Notes under the pieces: generated by a model
Database searches by the model: none
Told to the model about the DNA's origin: nothing
The model's input: the letters and a program-made list of their open reading frames with translations, nothing else
Shown here: one piece after another, positions 1-11,398 of the stretch
Layout of the letters: every line of letters begins with the position of its first letter
Numbering within the stretch: position 1 is the first letter of the stretch
Source: Stomorhina lunata
Lineage: Eukaryota > Arthropoda > Insecta > Diptera > Rhiniidae
Direction of reading: 5' to 3'
Assembly: GCA_933228675.1 (NCBI GenBank)
Contig: OW121741.1
Span: 24,523,224-24,587,223 of the forward strand
Length of the DNA stretch: 64,000 bases
Made by a program: the position numbers and the translations under genes

Positions 1-196
1 NNNNNNNNNNNNNNNNNNNNNNNNNNNNNNNNNNNNNNNNNNNNNNNNNNNNNNNNNNNNNNNNNNNNNNNNNNNNNNNNNNNNNNNNNNNNNNNNNNNN
101 NNNNNNNNNNNNNNNNNNNNNNNNNNNNNNNNNNNNNNNNNNNNNNNNNNNNNNNNNNNNNNNNNNNNNNNNNNNNNNNNNNNNNNNNNNNNNNNN
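1..196. other. Assembly gap (N run)
   Basis: All bases are N, so nothing can be said. The first called base is at 197, and features near 200 may be truncated by the gap. Confidence 0.99.
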
Positions 197-1425
197 GTGT
201 TTCATCAAATACTTAAAACATCGTAAGTGCTCAGTCGATGGGTAATGAGTCCAAAGATACATGCGACGTTTATATATCTTACAGCCGCAACTAACATGAG
301 GGCAGACGCTGCATTTTCGTACTTTACCAAGTACAATTATCTTCGACCCTTAGACAAAATGCGTTGGAATGGCTCTAAGATAACTCCCTCTCATATTAGC
401 CCTGACCTAAAATCCCATACGGGTTGTCTACTGCATCTTAAACTAGGTTGCTCAAGTTACAAGGATGTACTACGAGGAAGTTAAAGTAGGCATTGGATAC
501 AGTTCCTACCTGGTAGCTGGAGACGCCAGGCAACATCTGCACCCCATTACAATGACTTTATATTCAATGTTTAAAAAAATCAATATTTTCTATGAAAAAA
601 TTTAAATCTTCAGAAGATCCAAATCAACTCTTCGCAATTTAATCTTCGATTTTACTTATCGTTAATAAAGACCTTTTCAAAAAACCATTTGTAGTTACTT
701 TTAAGTACTTAAAAAATTGTTAGTTTTTGTACCACTAACACCTTTGGCATGTTCCGTGTGTTCAATGTGTTTCTATGTAGTTGACATTCTTAAGCTTTTT
801 CATTGTCGTTTTGTGGATTAAATAGTCTTTTGCTCGGCAAGCAGTCAGACAGAAAGAAGGAGAGACAGACAAGTTAAAGGGACATACTTGCAGTCATCAA
901 GAGAAAATAACAGACAGACAGACAGACAGTTGGGGTGACATATATAAGTACACTATGGCTGAAATTGTTATGCCATGACACTTTATTTAGCTCTTGTTCA
1001 CAAGTTGTTTTTCTAAACGATTTCATCTAGTCGAATCTTTTTTTTTTTTTTTTTTGAACGATTTTAAGTTTTTGTTTAACATTTGATATTACAGAGGAGT
1101 TTTTATTGGTTTTACCAAAAAACACTGAAAGAAATGTAGTGATAAATGTCAGATATGGAAAGTTGTTTTTTGATTTTTGATGTTATTGATTTCAATGAAG
1201 TTTTGTAGTATTTTTATATTTCTGAATCTAAGTATATCAAAGGGTTTAACTTAAAAGGGTTTAACTTTAACTTATATCTGAAAAAAAAAACACTGAAAGA
1301 AAAGTAGTGATAAATGTCAACTGCGAAAAGAATCTGTTATTAAAGTAGTTTTTTATATAAATCAAATTTGATCAAGGTATATAACTTTGTATATTTTAGC
1401 CGCATAAGTCACATGATGACCCTTA
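197..1425. other. Non-coding stretch with short repeats
   Basis: No convincing gene. An 85-codon open frame near the gap edge resembles nothing I recognise and is probably chance. The stretch holds a short CAGA run near 905-930, a poly-T tract near 1039-1055, and a direct repeat of about 33 bp (around 1119-1151 and 1286-1320) containing ACACTGAAAGAAA. Confidence 0.6.
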
Positions 1426-1429
1426 AAGC

Positions 1430-2505
1430 TACTTTTGGCTACTACTGCTACTCAGTGTTTGTACGGCTACTCTAAAAGTAGCTGTAGCGAAGAAAAAAAA
1501 GCCTACTTTTTAAGATACAAATTTGTTGAAAATAGTAGCCAATACCCGTCTACTTCTACTGCTACATTCATATATAAGTAGGAAAACATTGCATACGGCT
1601 ACAGCTCCAACTTTTTCAAGTAGAAGTAGCAGTATTATTCCGAAGCATTTATATTTTTAAGCTACAGCTATTTTTCAAAACACAAAAGCGGCAAGTAGAA
1701 GTAGCTCTTTGCTACTTCAACTGAAGTATTGGTAGGGATAGAAAACAGCAAAAATATTCTATTTAATTTTTGCTTCAATTTGAAGAGTAGCCAAAATCGA
1801 AAATATTTTTTCTGGCTACTTTCTGGCTATTTTGCAGCCACTTTCTGGCTACTTTATTCTTGGAGCTGTGCAATACAAATATTTACTTCTGGCTACACAC
1901 CGACAATAAGAAGAACAAAGAAAGAACGTGTATTATTTTGTTTCGTTTTTTCTTTCGTTTATTTTTTTTTTTCGAGTTGTGAAACAAATTTCAAAAGAAA
2001 CAAAAAACGATTCAAATTCGTTGTTATTATTGTCGATAAGTGGCTAGAAGAAAATATTTGTATTGCGTAGCTCCAAGCATTTAAGTATTTATATAAAGTA
2101 GCCAGAAAGTAGCTGCAAAATAGCCAGGAAGTAGCTACAACGTAGCCAGAAAATATATTTTCGATTTTGGCTACTCTTCAAATTGAAGAAAAAATTAAAT
2201 AGAATATTTTTGCTGTTTTCTTTATACTTTAGTTGAAATAGCAAAGAGCTACTTTTGTTTTTTTCAAAAATAGCTGTAGCTTAAAAATATTAATGCTTCG
2301 GAATAATACAGCGTCTACTGCTACTTTTACTTGCCGCTTTTGTTTTTTGAAAAGTAGCAGTAGCTTAAAAAAATAAATGCTTCGTAATAGTGCAGCGTCT
2401 ACTGCTACTTCTACTTGAAAAATTGGGAGCTGTAGCCGTAGCAGTAACTAAAAAAAAGGTAGCTAAAGTAGAAATTCAAACACTGCTGCTACTTTTTACC
2501 ATTGT
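1430..2505. repeat. Foldback element rich in GCTAC motifs
   Basis: The two halves are reverse complements over nearly their whole length. The segment beginning with CAGCAAAAATATTCTATTT near 1747 is mirrored near 2200-2220, and the segment around 1800-1895 with TCTGGCTAC motifs is mirrored at about 2045-2145. This leaves a loop of only about 150 bp. Both arms carry many GTAGC/GCTAC words. The right arm has an extra internal duplication of about 90 bp (around 2265-2345 and 2350-2425) built on the same motif. No transposase is present. This is the structure expected of a Foldback-type non-autonomous DNA transposon, but exact ends and a target duplication could not be fixed. The open frames inside are by-products of the repeat. 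Confidence 0.75.
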
Positions 2506-2654
2506 ATATTTTTGCTACCAATTTACTCATCAACACACATCGTTTCTCGTTTGTGGAATTTTCATTGTAATGTTTTAAATATTTGTTAGTTGGTTGTAAG
2601 TCTATATCAGTGTAAATTTAGTTATGTAGCCAAAAGTGTTTTAGCCAATATGAA

Positions 2655-2702
2655 AGTATGTATGTATGTATAGGAAAGAATACATACATACATACATACA
2701 AG
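2655..2702. repeat. Mirror-paired microsatellite hairpin
   Basis: A TATG run is followed within about 12 bases by a CATA run, so the two tracts are complementary and could fold into one hairpin. It lies just right of the GCTAC foldback element. Confidence 0.7.
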
Positions 2703-4410
2703 TATATGCTGTTTTTATTAAGCCTTTTTTTTTTTTTTTTGTTGTGGAGGAGATGTTTTTGGTTTCTCTATGCGGTGGAGATTGAGCTGAGGACACAGGA
2801 GCGTGTGGCAGCAAATAACTAGCAACAATAATTTTGTGGAATCTTATTGGGTTTAGCAATTTGTGGCTTCCAACCATTGTAGAATTACAACAAATTGTAA
2901 TTTGAAATTGGAATTTTCCTAATCGTAATTGACACTTAACATTGTTGGTTTTTAGTTTTAGTCTTTTGTTGTTATGGATAATATTAGGGGGGTCACTCAG
3001 TTAAGAATTAAATAAGAAATAATATAAAAGTTTCGGTCATTAGTCGATAATGGTAGATTAAAATACATAGACAATTTTTTTTTACATTTTTTTTTTGTTT
3101 ACAAATGTCTCCTCCCTAATACTTCATCCGGTCTCAAGTTTACATATGCCAAGTGTGTACAAATGCGGATAAAATATAAAAGGTAAAAATTTCTTTTGTA
3201 TACTTATAAAAGGGTATTTAAGGTTAATTAGCTAAGTAGTAAATAAAATGTTAAATACAATTTAAAACATTTCTGTGCAATTTAAAAAATTTATAGTAGA
3301 ATTTCATTATTGCTTTAATAAAAGAAAGAAATTTAAAGAAAATTTATTTTAGATTTAATATTTAAATCTTTTATTATTAAATCTAAGATTTTCTTTTGCA
3401 GTAAAAATAAAATTTTGTGTTTTTTGCAAAATTTGTAAAAATTTTTTGAACAGTTAGGCTATCGATATACTTTTTATAAAATCTTAAGTGTAGGGAGTAA
3501 AGTAGGGTTAAAAGTTTTTTTTTTTTTTTTTTTTTTTTTTGATTGAAAGATACTAATTTTTAGTTGAACCAAGAATTTATGTTAAGAGGTTGTGGGTTCG
3601 AATCCGGTTCATATCATAAATTTTAATTTTTATTTTTAGTAATTTATATGATTTTTAAATTAGATTAATAATTTTTAGGAATACTGAAAAAACTATGTGA
3701 CACTTAGCAGTGTGGAATGCTACATTTTCTGTCCCGCTACGGACTTCATCAGCACACTGTGTCACCAACTGTTAGATGCCAGTAGTTAAGATCATCTATT
3801 TAACTGAATTCTTAAGCGAAATGGAAAACGAGAATTATATTAGCACTCATTTCTATTTCATCTATGACCATATGATCGATTCAGTTAGACGAACTTATCC
3901 ACCATAGTTTTTTCCTTTATGCTTTGTATTCCTATCCTTTGTTAATCTACATTTACTTTCTACTTTAACCAACTGTCAGCTGACTTATGAAAAAAGTACA
4001 AAACGGTAATATATCTCGGCAATTCAGAGGATATTCCCTTGCTTCTATCTTGCTTAATTTTGTCCAAACTAATCTGAGTTACAAGGTTTTACTGTAGTGT
4101 ATTGCACTTAGATCCCAATTCATTACAATTATTTATTATTGTAATAAATAGTTTTTTGATAAAACCAAAAAATGTTGCTGGGGAAACCTTTGCTCGACGC
4201 GTTTCAATGGTTGGTTAGATGGTTGGAAGTTACGTTAAATGAGTTATAAAGGTACAAGATGAAGAACTGTATATGCTATGATGCCCCATTTTCTAACCAA
4301 ATACCATAAAAATATCGTTTTTATTAAGTTCAATGGCTTTACCTCTAATTCTTTTAAATATACATTGTCTATTCTTCTTATTTTCGACAAACCTACTATT
4401 TTTATACCCA
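2703..4410. other. Non-coding stretch with a hairpin and a tRNA-like B box
   Basis: No gene seen. GGTTCGAATCC near 3595-3605 fits the tRNA/SINE internal B-box consensus, but no A box or full cloverleaf could be drawn around it, so at most it is a decayed SINE or tRNA fragment. About 100 bp further on (3697-3764) GTGACACTTAGCAGTGTG pairs with CACACTGTGTCAC to make a stem of about 13 bp with a loop of about 40 bases. The segment near 4130-4240 resembles 31940-32050. Poly-T tracts occur near 2725 and 3520. Confidence 0.5.
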
Positions 4411-5455
4411 CCATCAAAAAGAATGGGGGTATATTCAGATTGTCATTCCGTTTGTAATTTCCTTAATATTGGCTCAAAAATCAAAAAACGATATATATTC
4501 TGAATCCTTATGAAATTCTAAGACGATTGAACGATCTCCGTCTGTCTGGTTGTTGAAATCACGGTAAACGAAAGGAGCTAGCTCACTGAAACTTAGTACA
4601 AACATTCTTCATCTTTATGAAAATTTCGATATTGAAATTGGGCAAAATCGGTTAACATTTGACCATAGCTCCCGTATAACCGCGCCTACGCTAATCGCTT
4701 ATTTGCTAATAAATAACAAACTATAGTAGCTATGATTTGGTATATAAAAGTTTTGTATAAGCCCTAGGCAGCATATAAAATTTCATCAAAATCCGTTAAC
4801 ATTTAGTCATAGCTCCCATACAAAATAACTTACGGAAATAGCCAGAATTTCACCTAAAATACACTTAAATGCCAATAAATCTAAAACTATAACAGATATA
4901 ACCATTAAATTTAGAACGAGGTGGTCTTATGTTAATGCCAAATGCAAAATGTGCAAAATTTTGTCATAATCGGTCACCATTTGACCATAGCTCCCATATA
5001 AAAAACATACGGAAACACAAAAATACAAAAAGAAAAGGGGGTTTATATCCGTCTGCCCGTCAGATAAAAGCGCGATAGCGCCTTAACGAAAAGGTTTACA
5101 GCAGCAAAATTTTACAAAAGGAAGTCCTATGTAAATGCCAGCCAGTGTGCAAAATTTTATTACAATCGGTTACTATTTGACCATAGCTCCCATATACAAG
5201 ACTTACGGAAACACAAAAATACAAAAAGAAAAGGAGATTTATGTCCGTCTGTCCGTCAGACATCACCTTAACTACAAAAGCTAGAGAGACAAAGTTTTAC
5301 AAAAGTATTTTTGATATGTAGCTAAAGTTGTGTGCTAAAAATGGGCGAAATCGATTCACATTTAGCTAGAGCTCCCATATAACCCCGCCCCGGGAAACAC
5401 ATTAATGCTGATAAATAAATATAGGACAACTGTTTTCAGATATATTTTTCATTTT
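4411..5455 (+). repeat. Dispersed repeat A, copy 1
   Basis: The left end reads TACCCACCATC followed by GGGGGTATATTC. The body has repeated phrases such as TTTGACCATAGCTCCC and GTCCGTCTGTCCGTCAGA, recurring as subunits of roughly 180-190 bp. The same sequence is present at 53066-54130 (+) and 44579-45407 (-), with fragments at 14455-14720, 31200-31400 and 42820-42930. No coding capacity. The GTCY proto-microsatellite recalls the mini-me/DINE-1 group of dipteran repeats; this assignment is inferred. Confidence 0.75.
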
Positions 5456-5524
5456 GTGATTTTTGCAAAGTCTTTGCGCGCTCTTGCAAAGTTTTTGCGC
5501 TTTCTTGAAAAGTGAATGTGAAAA

Positions 5525-7028
5525 GTGTTCCACAAAGCATTTAACCTACTTTGCATTTGCGTGTTATCACTTTTTACTTTGCGTTAAAGATCAATTGTTA
5601 AAATTAGCAGCAAGATAAAAATTAAAAAAAAAAAATTGCAGTGCTCTCGCATGATCCGCATTAATAAGGGCATCGTTCCCTTCTTCAGCATTTTCTAGAT
5701 CTAATTCATTGATTTCACCGTCAGTGTCTTCAGTGGACGACATGTTTTCACTACTTCTTCCAATGCTACAGGCAATATTGTATAAGATGGCACAACCGGT
5801 AACTACCTTTCCTGCAAACTCAGGTCTTAGTCGCAGGTAATTTAGACACTTTAATCTTTCTTTAAGAATGAAAAAACTATTTTCAATTATACTCCGTACT
5901 TTTTTGTGGCAACGGTTGAAAGCCTCTTTAGCAGAGTTATCAGGATTTCGGCGTAACGGTGGTATCAACTAATATTTCAATCCGTAACCACTATCACCTA
6001 AAACAACAGCATCCGGAAATGGTCTCCATTCATTTTCAAATCTTTGAATTATAGCCGAATTCCGTAAAACTCTTGAATCATGAACACTACCCGGCCAACT
6101 TGCATTTACACCGTAAAATGCATTACATTTAATGAGTGGTTACCATGCCGGTCAGCACACGCTTCCTCGTGTAATGAAGGCGCATCAATTTTAACGATTG
6201 TGCCATCCACACAACCATATATACAGGGGAATCCACCCATCTCAAAAAACTTTTTAGCAATACCACTAACGTCATCGGGCCACCGCACTATGTTTTTAAA
6301 TAAAACGTCTATTAAAATATCGACAACCTTATGGATAATTCTGCAAACCGTTGATTTTGCAACACCATGCATAGCTGAAGCTCCATGATACTGGCAACCA
6401 TTTCCAAGCCAATGCAGGCACAGTATCATTTGATTTTCAGCAGATAACTTATAACTGCGTTGTGTTTTGTGCTCTAATTTTTCTTTAATTTTACTTAAAA
6501 TAAAATCAACTTGGATTTTATTTAATCTAAAGCACTCTTTAAAATTAAAGTTTTGTAGTCCCCAAAAATTAATTCTGTCTCTATAATTTCTTCTTATAAC
6601 CAAATCTTCACAATCGTCGATCAAAAACTCACGTCTAAACATTTTGAAAGTTTCACTAGTTATAACAATATGAATTTGCAAATAGATCGTTTACCTTGCA
6701 AATCTTTGATATATTTATCGAAATTTGCTTTGCAAAAATATAATTTACAGTTTTTGTGGAACGAAACAGCATAATTATTTGCAAAGTCTTTGCAAATTAC
6801 ACTTTTCAATTTTAGTTTTGCGCTTTGCAAAAGAGGACGTACGTGTAACAGAAATTGCAAAGAAAATAAAAAAATTGCAAAGAGTTTGCAAATTATACTT
6901 ATGTATCAGTTTTAACTTATCACTTATCAAATTTTATAGTTCTGAGGAACATAAAGTTTTGCTAATTGTCGAAAAATTTGATAAGTGCAAAGTGAAAAGT
7001 TGATAAGTTGTTTCGTGGAATAGGGCCC
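5525..7028 (-). mobile_element. Decayed PIF/Harbinger transposon
   Basis: The element surrounds the broken HARBI1-like transposase on the minus strand. The right end read inward begins GGGCCCTATTCCACGAAAC followed by AACTTATCAACTTTTC. The left end near 5527 has a matching but decayed TTCCACAAAGCATTT, and both subterminal zones are crowded with TTTGCAAAG words. The left terminus is too worn to show a clear 3-bp target duplication. No Myb/SANT-like second protein, usual in this superfamily, was found. It abuts the end of repeat A copy 1. Confidence 0.7.
5591..6681 (-). pseudogene. HARBI1-like (PIF/Harbinger) transposase, broken
   Basis: The family's DDE nuclease cuts and reinserts Harbinger elements. 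The first part (6681-6106, 191 codons) has a helix-turn-helix-like N-terminal half and the first catalytic Asp in GCVDGTIVKIDAP, then DRHGNHSLNVM. After a short out-of-frame deletion near 6106-6112 the next segment reads FYGVNASWPGSVHDSRVLR with the second Asp, and GDSGYGLKY. It stops at a TAG at 5971-5969, probably a former Trp codon. The C-terminal part resumes at once with PPLRRNPDNSAKEAFNRCHKK and IIENSFFILKERL, which carries the expected Glu. All catalytic positions are therefore visible, but at least two lesions separate them and the gene is dead. Mononucleotide runs at the far 3' end suggest further decay. Confidence 0.85.
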
Positions 7029-7977
7029 AGGTATTACATTACCTAAATTTTACATTTATGTATGTATTAAATGATTTTTCTTCTCCTGAAAACCAAATGA
7101 TAAATGTTTGCTTTTTATAAGAACAAAAGCGAAAATAACAATTCCAATAAAAACTAAAAATCACTACCAAAAAAGAAAAAAAGACAAGTAATGGTTACAC
7201 ATTGTTTATAACAAATCACCTACGAAAAAAACTTTGACAGTAATTTACTTCACTACTGATTACACTTTTGCGAGAATGTTTTTTTCGTTCAACTTTGTTA
7301 AAGCCCGACAGTTCTGAATTGAAGAATTGTCGATAAAACAGAGGAACTAACAAGCGGAGCATTCAATGAAATGTTTTAATGGGTTATTTGGAGATAAACG
7401 TAAGTTGGGACCCTCCAATGTTAAGCTGGAGTTTTAATTACTACTTATTTTATAGATTTTGGAGAAGGTTCCTCAATTTGGATCTACTGGGATTTTACTG
7501 AAAATGTACTGATACCAATTTCTGACTGACTGAACTGAATGAAGGGAGTATGTGTTTGTGTGAGACATGTGACTGTTGGTTTTGTCATGTTTTTTTTGTT
7601 TTTGTTCTTTTTTTCCGATTCCTTTTCTGTACAAATCAATTTTATGTGACACTTTCAGATATCGAGTATTTAGTGCGGTGATAAATTAATGAAATTAATG
7701 TGATGTTTTTGTGAGCGATGAGGTAGAAAATGCATTAAAGAAGATGAGATCGAGTGAGTGTGTAAGTGTTTTTGTGGAATTTTATTTATTTTTATACAAT
7801 ATAATTTAATTAAGAAAACATTTATCAAAATGGATGGAACCAATGAATATAATGTAGGAAGTTATATTGTAGCATATGTCGTTTGGAAACATGCATAGTT
7901 CAAATAGGAAGAAAGAAACTCAAAAATTACGTAAATAAACTAGAATCAATGAAACTATTCCAAAAATAATAAAAAAA
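7029..7977. other. Non-coding stretch, no feature seen
   Basis: AT-rich DNA between the Harbinger and mariner relics. No reading frame, RNA or repeat that I can support. Confidence 0.6.
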
Positions 7978-9228
7978 GGGTGGTTAAATTGTAAGGGCCG
8001 ATGTTGAATGTGAACCACACCTAAACGCCAAGTTTTTTTTTCGAATTTTATTTGACATTTCTCCATTTCAGACTTACTCAATTTGAACCATGGAGAGATA
8101 CACAATCCAACAACGTGTTAAAGTAATCCCGACTTATTATGAAAATGGGCGTTCAAATCAAAATGCATATCGTGCACTTCGTGATTTTTTTGGTCAATTT
8201 GATCGTCCAAATGTGCGTACAATCGCAAAAATCGTGGAAAAATTCGAGCAAACCGGGTCTGTAGAAGATGTGAGAACACCAGTGCATGCTCGTATAGCTC
8301 GTACTGCAAAAAATATTGCTGAAGAGCCGTCCACCTCAACTCGTCGTCGTGCCCAACAATTGCACCTCTCACGCTCGTCGTTGATGAACATTATGCATAA
8401 AGACTTGCAGTTACACGCTTACAAGGTGCAATTGGCTCAAGAACTAAAGACTCTTGACCATTCCAAACGTCGTGAATGAGCAGAATGGTGGCAAGAAATG
8501 GCAACAGTGGATGGTCAGTTTTCGAAGAAAATCATCTTCAGTGATGAGGCACATTTTCACCTCATGAGAATGAGAATCCAAGAGTGATTGTCGAAAAACC
8601 AATGCACCCACAAAGAGTGACTGTTTGGTGCGGTTTATGGGCTGGCGGCATCATCGGGGGGCCGTATTTTTTCCAAAATGAGGCCGGTCAGGTAGTTACT
8701 GTGAATGGTGTTTGCTATCGTGAGATGATAACGAACTTTTTATGGCCCGAATTGGAAGATATGGATGTGGACGATATGTGGTTTCAGCAGGACGGTGCCA
8801 CTTGCCACACAGCTAACGAAACAATGGCTCTTTTGCGCAACAAATTCAATGGCCGTGTTATCTCACGTAATGGCGATGTTAATTGGCCGCCAAGATCATG
8901 TGATTTGATACCGTTGGACTTTTTTCTTTGGGGTTATTTGAAAGAAAAGGTATACGTCGATAAGCCGGAAACAATTCAAGAGCTAAAGGATGAGATAATT
9001 CGGCACATTAACGGCATGGAACCTCCATTATGCCACAGGGTCATCGAAAATTTAGACCATCGGATGGAGGTGTGCCGCCGTGGTCGCGGCTCCCATTTGG
9101 CTGATATTTTATTCCATACATAATTGAGTAATACCAATATATCATAATAAAATAAAATTACCATAATTTCTTAAATAGTTTGTGTTTTATTCAAAATCAA
9201 CATCGGCCCTTGATATTTAACCACCCGA
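7978..9228 (+). mobile_element. mariner-family transposon, copy 1 (defective)
   Basis: The left terminus GGGTGGTTAAATTGTAAGGG and the right terminus read inward, TCGGGTGGTTAAATATCAAG, form inverted repeats of about 28 bp, both continuing into GGGCCGATGTT. A TA follows the right end at 9229-9230; the left TA is not preserved. It contains the broken transposase at 8090-9123. A second copy in reverse orientation lies at 29692-30618. Confidence 0.85.
8090..9123 (+). pseudogene. mariner (rosa/DD41D-like) transposase, broken
   Basis: This is a cut-and-paste DDE/D transposase remnant of the Tc1/mariner superfamily. The N-terminal paired-type DNA-binding region (YTIQQRVKVIPTYYENG, NVRTIAKIVEKFEQTGSVED) is clear, followed by STRRRAQQLHLSRSSLMNI. 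The first catalytic Asp is in IIFSDEAHF, the second in WFQQDGATCHT and the third in PPRSCDLIPLDFFLWGYLK. Counting to the Asp of PLDFF gives 41 intervening residues, as in the rosa clade. Lesions: a TGA at 8477 where copy 2 keeps an Arg codon; an in-frame loss of about 7 residues after KNIA relative to copy 2; and a deletion with frameshift near 8565-8585 just after SDEAHFHL. The start ATG at 8090 and the C-terminal ADILFHT before the stop are preserved. Confidence 0.88.
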
Positions 9229-11398
9229 TATTTGCGACCCCTAAAATTAACAAATTGTAAACCTCTAAAGAAGTTTAATAAAATCTTAAGAAAATCTAAT
9301 AAATCCCTGATTCAGAGAACAATTACATGTCAACAACAAATCATCGTTTCTTTTTTTTTTTTGGCAACCAAATAACAATTATTTCAAAACCTCTTATATT
9401 ATGAAATCTGAAACCTTTTATGGTTGGTTACATTATATCAAAAAACTGTAAGAATTCTTTTCAATTTTTTGACATTATTGTTTTTTTTTTTTTTGTTTCG
9501 TTTTCCCTTTTTTCTTGATAAAGGTATTATATAAACAAGAGCGCAAAGGCCTAAAATACTTAATATTAAAGTGATACCATTCCACCCCTTTTTTTGTTAA
9601 TGGAATATTTATAAGGATTTCAATATCCTTTTCTTTTCACTGATTTGTAACATAACAGTTACTTGAGAAACTTTTACACACACACAAAAGGATCTTGTTG
9701 AAAAGAAATTAACAATTTGATTTGCTTATTTTTATTTGAACTGCTGAAAGAAAATGGCCCGAGGTTGAGAATTGTATTTATTAAAAAAAAAATCAACAAG
9801 ATTTCATATTAACCGTCTTTGCCCAAGTACCACTTCAAATAATGACGCGTTTATTTTTTTATTATTTATACAATTTGTTTTCCTTTAATAAGAAAATACC
9901 CTATATGATGCAAGAATTGCTGTCATTCAATTAGAATAATGGACTAAGAAATTAGCCACAATACATTAAAAATACATACGAACTATATGGCTAGAGACCC
10001 TATTAAGCTAGAACCGATAAAACGGCGATAAAACTCATATTCCAAAAGTTCTTTAATAAAGTACGCAGTCTCTTGTATGTGTTCGAAAAGCACCAAAACA
10101 ACTTTCAAGCTCTATCCCATATATTAATTGTCTTCGGGTGAAATCAGAAATACGAATTTTGAACCTCACCAAAATTGATAGCAGTAACATATTTATTTGT
10201 TTTTCCGACATCTAAACACAAAAACTTTAAACTCGATTATCTTGAATTGTCAAAAACGTATACATTATTATTTTATTACATAGACAAATAATTAAACATA
10301 TTTTCCTAGATCCTATATTAAACTGCTAGAGCGTTCCTGCGGAACGCTGATACCAGAAGTAAAAAAATTTTGATAAAAGTGCAACGTGCCACACTCTATC
10401 GAACGCCTAATAGCAGAGATCTTGTACACCACACACAAGAATTATAAAGAGGTAGCAAATATTTACGTTTACGATCCAGCTTTTTACAAACTTTCCCCAA
10501 CAAATCTTCTAATGCGCCGTAAAACACTTGATGAAGCAAAATTTTTTTTATCTAATGCTATTGGTACCATCGAAATATGCTTATGTTTTATACCATTGAT
10601 TTAAAGCCAAAATTTTACTTGCGTCTTTTTTAAGTTACATACACATAAATTTTTCTCGAGTATAGACAAGATCGGTTAGTGTAAGTCTTATATTGTTTAA
10701 AGCATAAGCCTTCTTAATTTGGAGCGAGAAAACTTTAAACGAAAATTAGAATAATTCACTAGAAACTAAGGATAATACAACGATATAGACCTAGGTCCTA
10801 TTTAATGAGTCATCCATCATATAGACAATTCATTTGAAACCTAAGTCTCAACAATGAATTGCGAAGTCAACATTTTCAGAGAATTTATATAATTGGCTGC
10901 AACATATGGACATGTCCGATTTAATAAGTCATCTGTCATAAAGTTCTGTTTTGGAAGCCAATAACTTCATTTAGTTCAGAACTTAATCAGTAAAGATATT
11001 TTAACGTTTTCTGACACCTATTGCGTTCAAATGATATATTTTAGAGTTAACAAACGTATAAAATTCTTTTTGAGAGACAATAAAGTCACTTTTGATGATA
11101 AAAATTCAATTGTATCGTATCAAATGTATAAACATCTAAAAACAGGTTCATATCTTACATACATTCAGATCTTACGTACATTTTGAAATTTTTCGTAATT
11201 TGAAGCAAATTTACCAGAATTTTGAACAGTTTTTTGAAAAACCAAGTTCTGAATATTATATCGGATGGTATATAAAGAAGATATTCTGATCTTTGGCATC
11301 TTAAACACATGAGCAACATTGGAGAAATTTCAGTTTTCTCACGATTTAAAAGAGTAAAATATAGCGACGAACTTTTTTTTAGCAAAATTATTTGTCTA
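9229..11398. other. Non-coding stretch with one strong hairpin
   Basis: No gene is supported. A 72-codon frame at 10386-10604 just after the hairpin has a protein-like composition but no family I recognise, and is probably chance or a fossil. The remainder is AT-rich with poly-T tracts. Confidence 0.5.
10330..10348. other. Perfect 8-bp stem, 3-nt loop hairpin
   Basis: AGCGTTCC, then TGC, then GGAACGCT: a GC-rich perfect inverted repeat in very AT-rich DNA. It could be the 3' hairpin of a decayed Helitron-like element or another structural terminus, but no partner end was identified. Confidence 0.6.

Noticed and set aside
3595..3605. tRNA gene suggested by GGTTCGAATCC
   Set aside because: No A box, acceptor stem or consistent cloverleaf could be drawn.
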